A stretch of 5,960 bases of DNA from contig JAGGTG010000055.1 in NCBI GenBank assembly GCA_021163905.1, positions 1-5,960 on the forward strand. The letters are read 5' to 3'. Position 1 is the stretch's first letter. Each line of letters begins with the position of its first letter. Below the pieces are notes generated by a model. It saw only the letters and a program-made list of their open reading frames with translations. It did not search any database and was not told where the DNA came from. Shown in pieces: positions 5,835-5,960 of the stretch. The stretch comes from Candidatus Aerophobota bacterium. Lineage in GTDB: Bacteria > Aerophobota > Aerophobia > Aerophobales > B3-G15. The position numbers and the translations under genes were made by a program.

Positions 5835-5960
5835 GTAAATGTGCGGATTGAAACATATAAACCCATTTGTAATCAACACTTTTACGCATTTACGCTTGAT
5901 TTTACAGGAAAGTATTAGACTTTTCCTTATTTAAGGGGGAGCAGCGCAAGCGTTGAGGGG
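5835..5960. other. Non-coding tail with G-rich end; possible element boundary
   Basis: No convincing gene starts here, although the operon upstream is tightly packed. Visible elements are a tandem TTTACGC (5881-5887 and 5889-5895), an imperfect hairpin GGAAAGT-ATTAG-ACTTTTCC (5907-5926) followed by TTATTT, and a small hairpin CAGCG-CAAG-CGTTG (5942-5955) inside a G-rich end. The hairpin at 5907 could be a weak terminator, but its U-tract is poor. GTGCG at 5841-5845 is the kind of 5' end seen in group II introns, far too short to prove one. The rest lies beyond the window. Confidence 0.45.

Noticed and set aside
5845..5854. GGATTGAAAC, a sequence like the 3' end of many CRISPR repeats
   Set aside because: It occurs once only; no second copy is seen in the following 106 bases or upstream, and the sequence to its left is the end of a gene.
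5839..5934. 31-codon ORF starting ATGTGC after the small-subunit gene
   Set aside because: It has no Shine-Dalgarno site, no recognisable motif, and is short enough to be chance.
5942..5960. Resemblance of GCAAGCGTTG to a 16S rRNA segment
   Set aside because: The flanking bases do not continue the rRNA match; a ten-base coincidence.

Overview
The window comes from an AT-rich, strictly anaerobic bacterium. All seven recognisable genes are on the + strand and are packed with short spacings or overlaps. Bacterial hallmarks are strong Shine-Dalgarno sites, sigma-70-type promoter boxes and an 18-bp palindrome of the Rex (NADH/NAD+ sensor) type. The gene content (methyltetrahydrofolate:corrinoid methyltransferase plus a complex-I-like hydrogenase module) points to Wood-Ljungdahl metabolism, as in acetogens or related uncultured lineages. 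I cannot assign a phylum from this window.

Region 1 (1-1745) is the end of a Wood-Ljungdahl block. It holds the 3' part of acsE, cut by the window edge, overlapping by 4 bp with a stand-alone protein resembling the N-terminal half of phosphotransacetylase (BioD-like P-loop domain plus DRTGG-like domain, no transferase domain). Region 2 (1746-1937) is a 192-bp control region. It has a clear promoter (1878-1905) followed by a Rex-type operator (1908-1925), and about 136 bp upstream a weaker copy of the same promoter/operator layout. Nothing in it looks like a strong terminator.

Region 3 (1938-5834) is one operon: a HydB/AsrA-like iron-sulfur protein, a HydG/AsrB-like FAD/NAD(P)H diaphorase, a CooF/HycB-like polyferredoxin with a TTG start, a NuoH/HycD/EchB-like membrane subunit, and a NuoB/HycG/EchC-like small subunit. 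Read together they describe a membrane-bound, complex-I-related electron-transfer complex with a soluble NAD(P)H-linked diaphorase arm. The diaphorase pair is typical of cytosolic sulfhydrogenases, whereas the membrane pair is typical of group 4 energy-converting hydrogenases, so the combination is of interest. The expected catalytic large subunit (NuoD/HycE-like) is not in the window.

Two non-coding stretches stand out. Between the NuoH-like and NuoB-like genes lies a nearly T-free stretch containing six degenerate 9-bp tandem units (5303-5356). After the NuoB-like gene, 126 bp (5835-5960) carry no convincing gene and become G-rich at the end, which may mark the edge of another element placed where the large-subunit gene would be expected.
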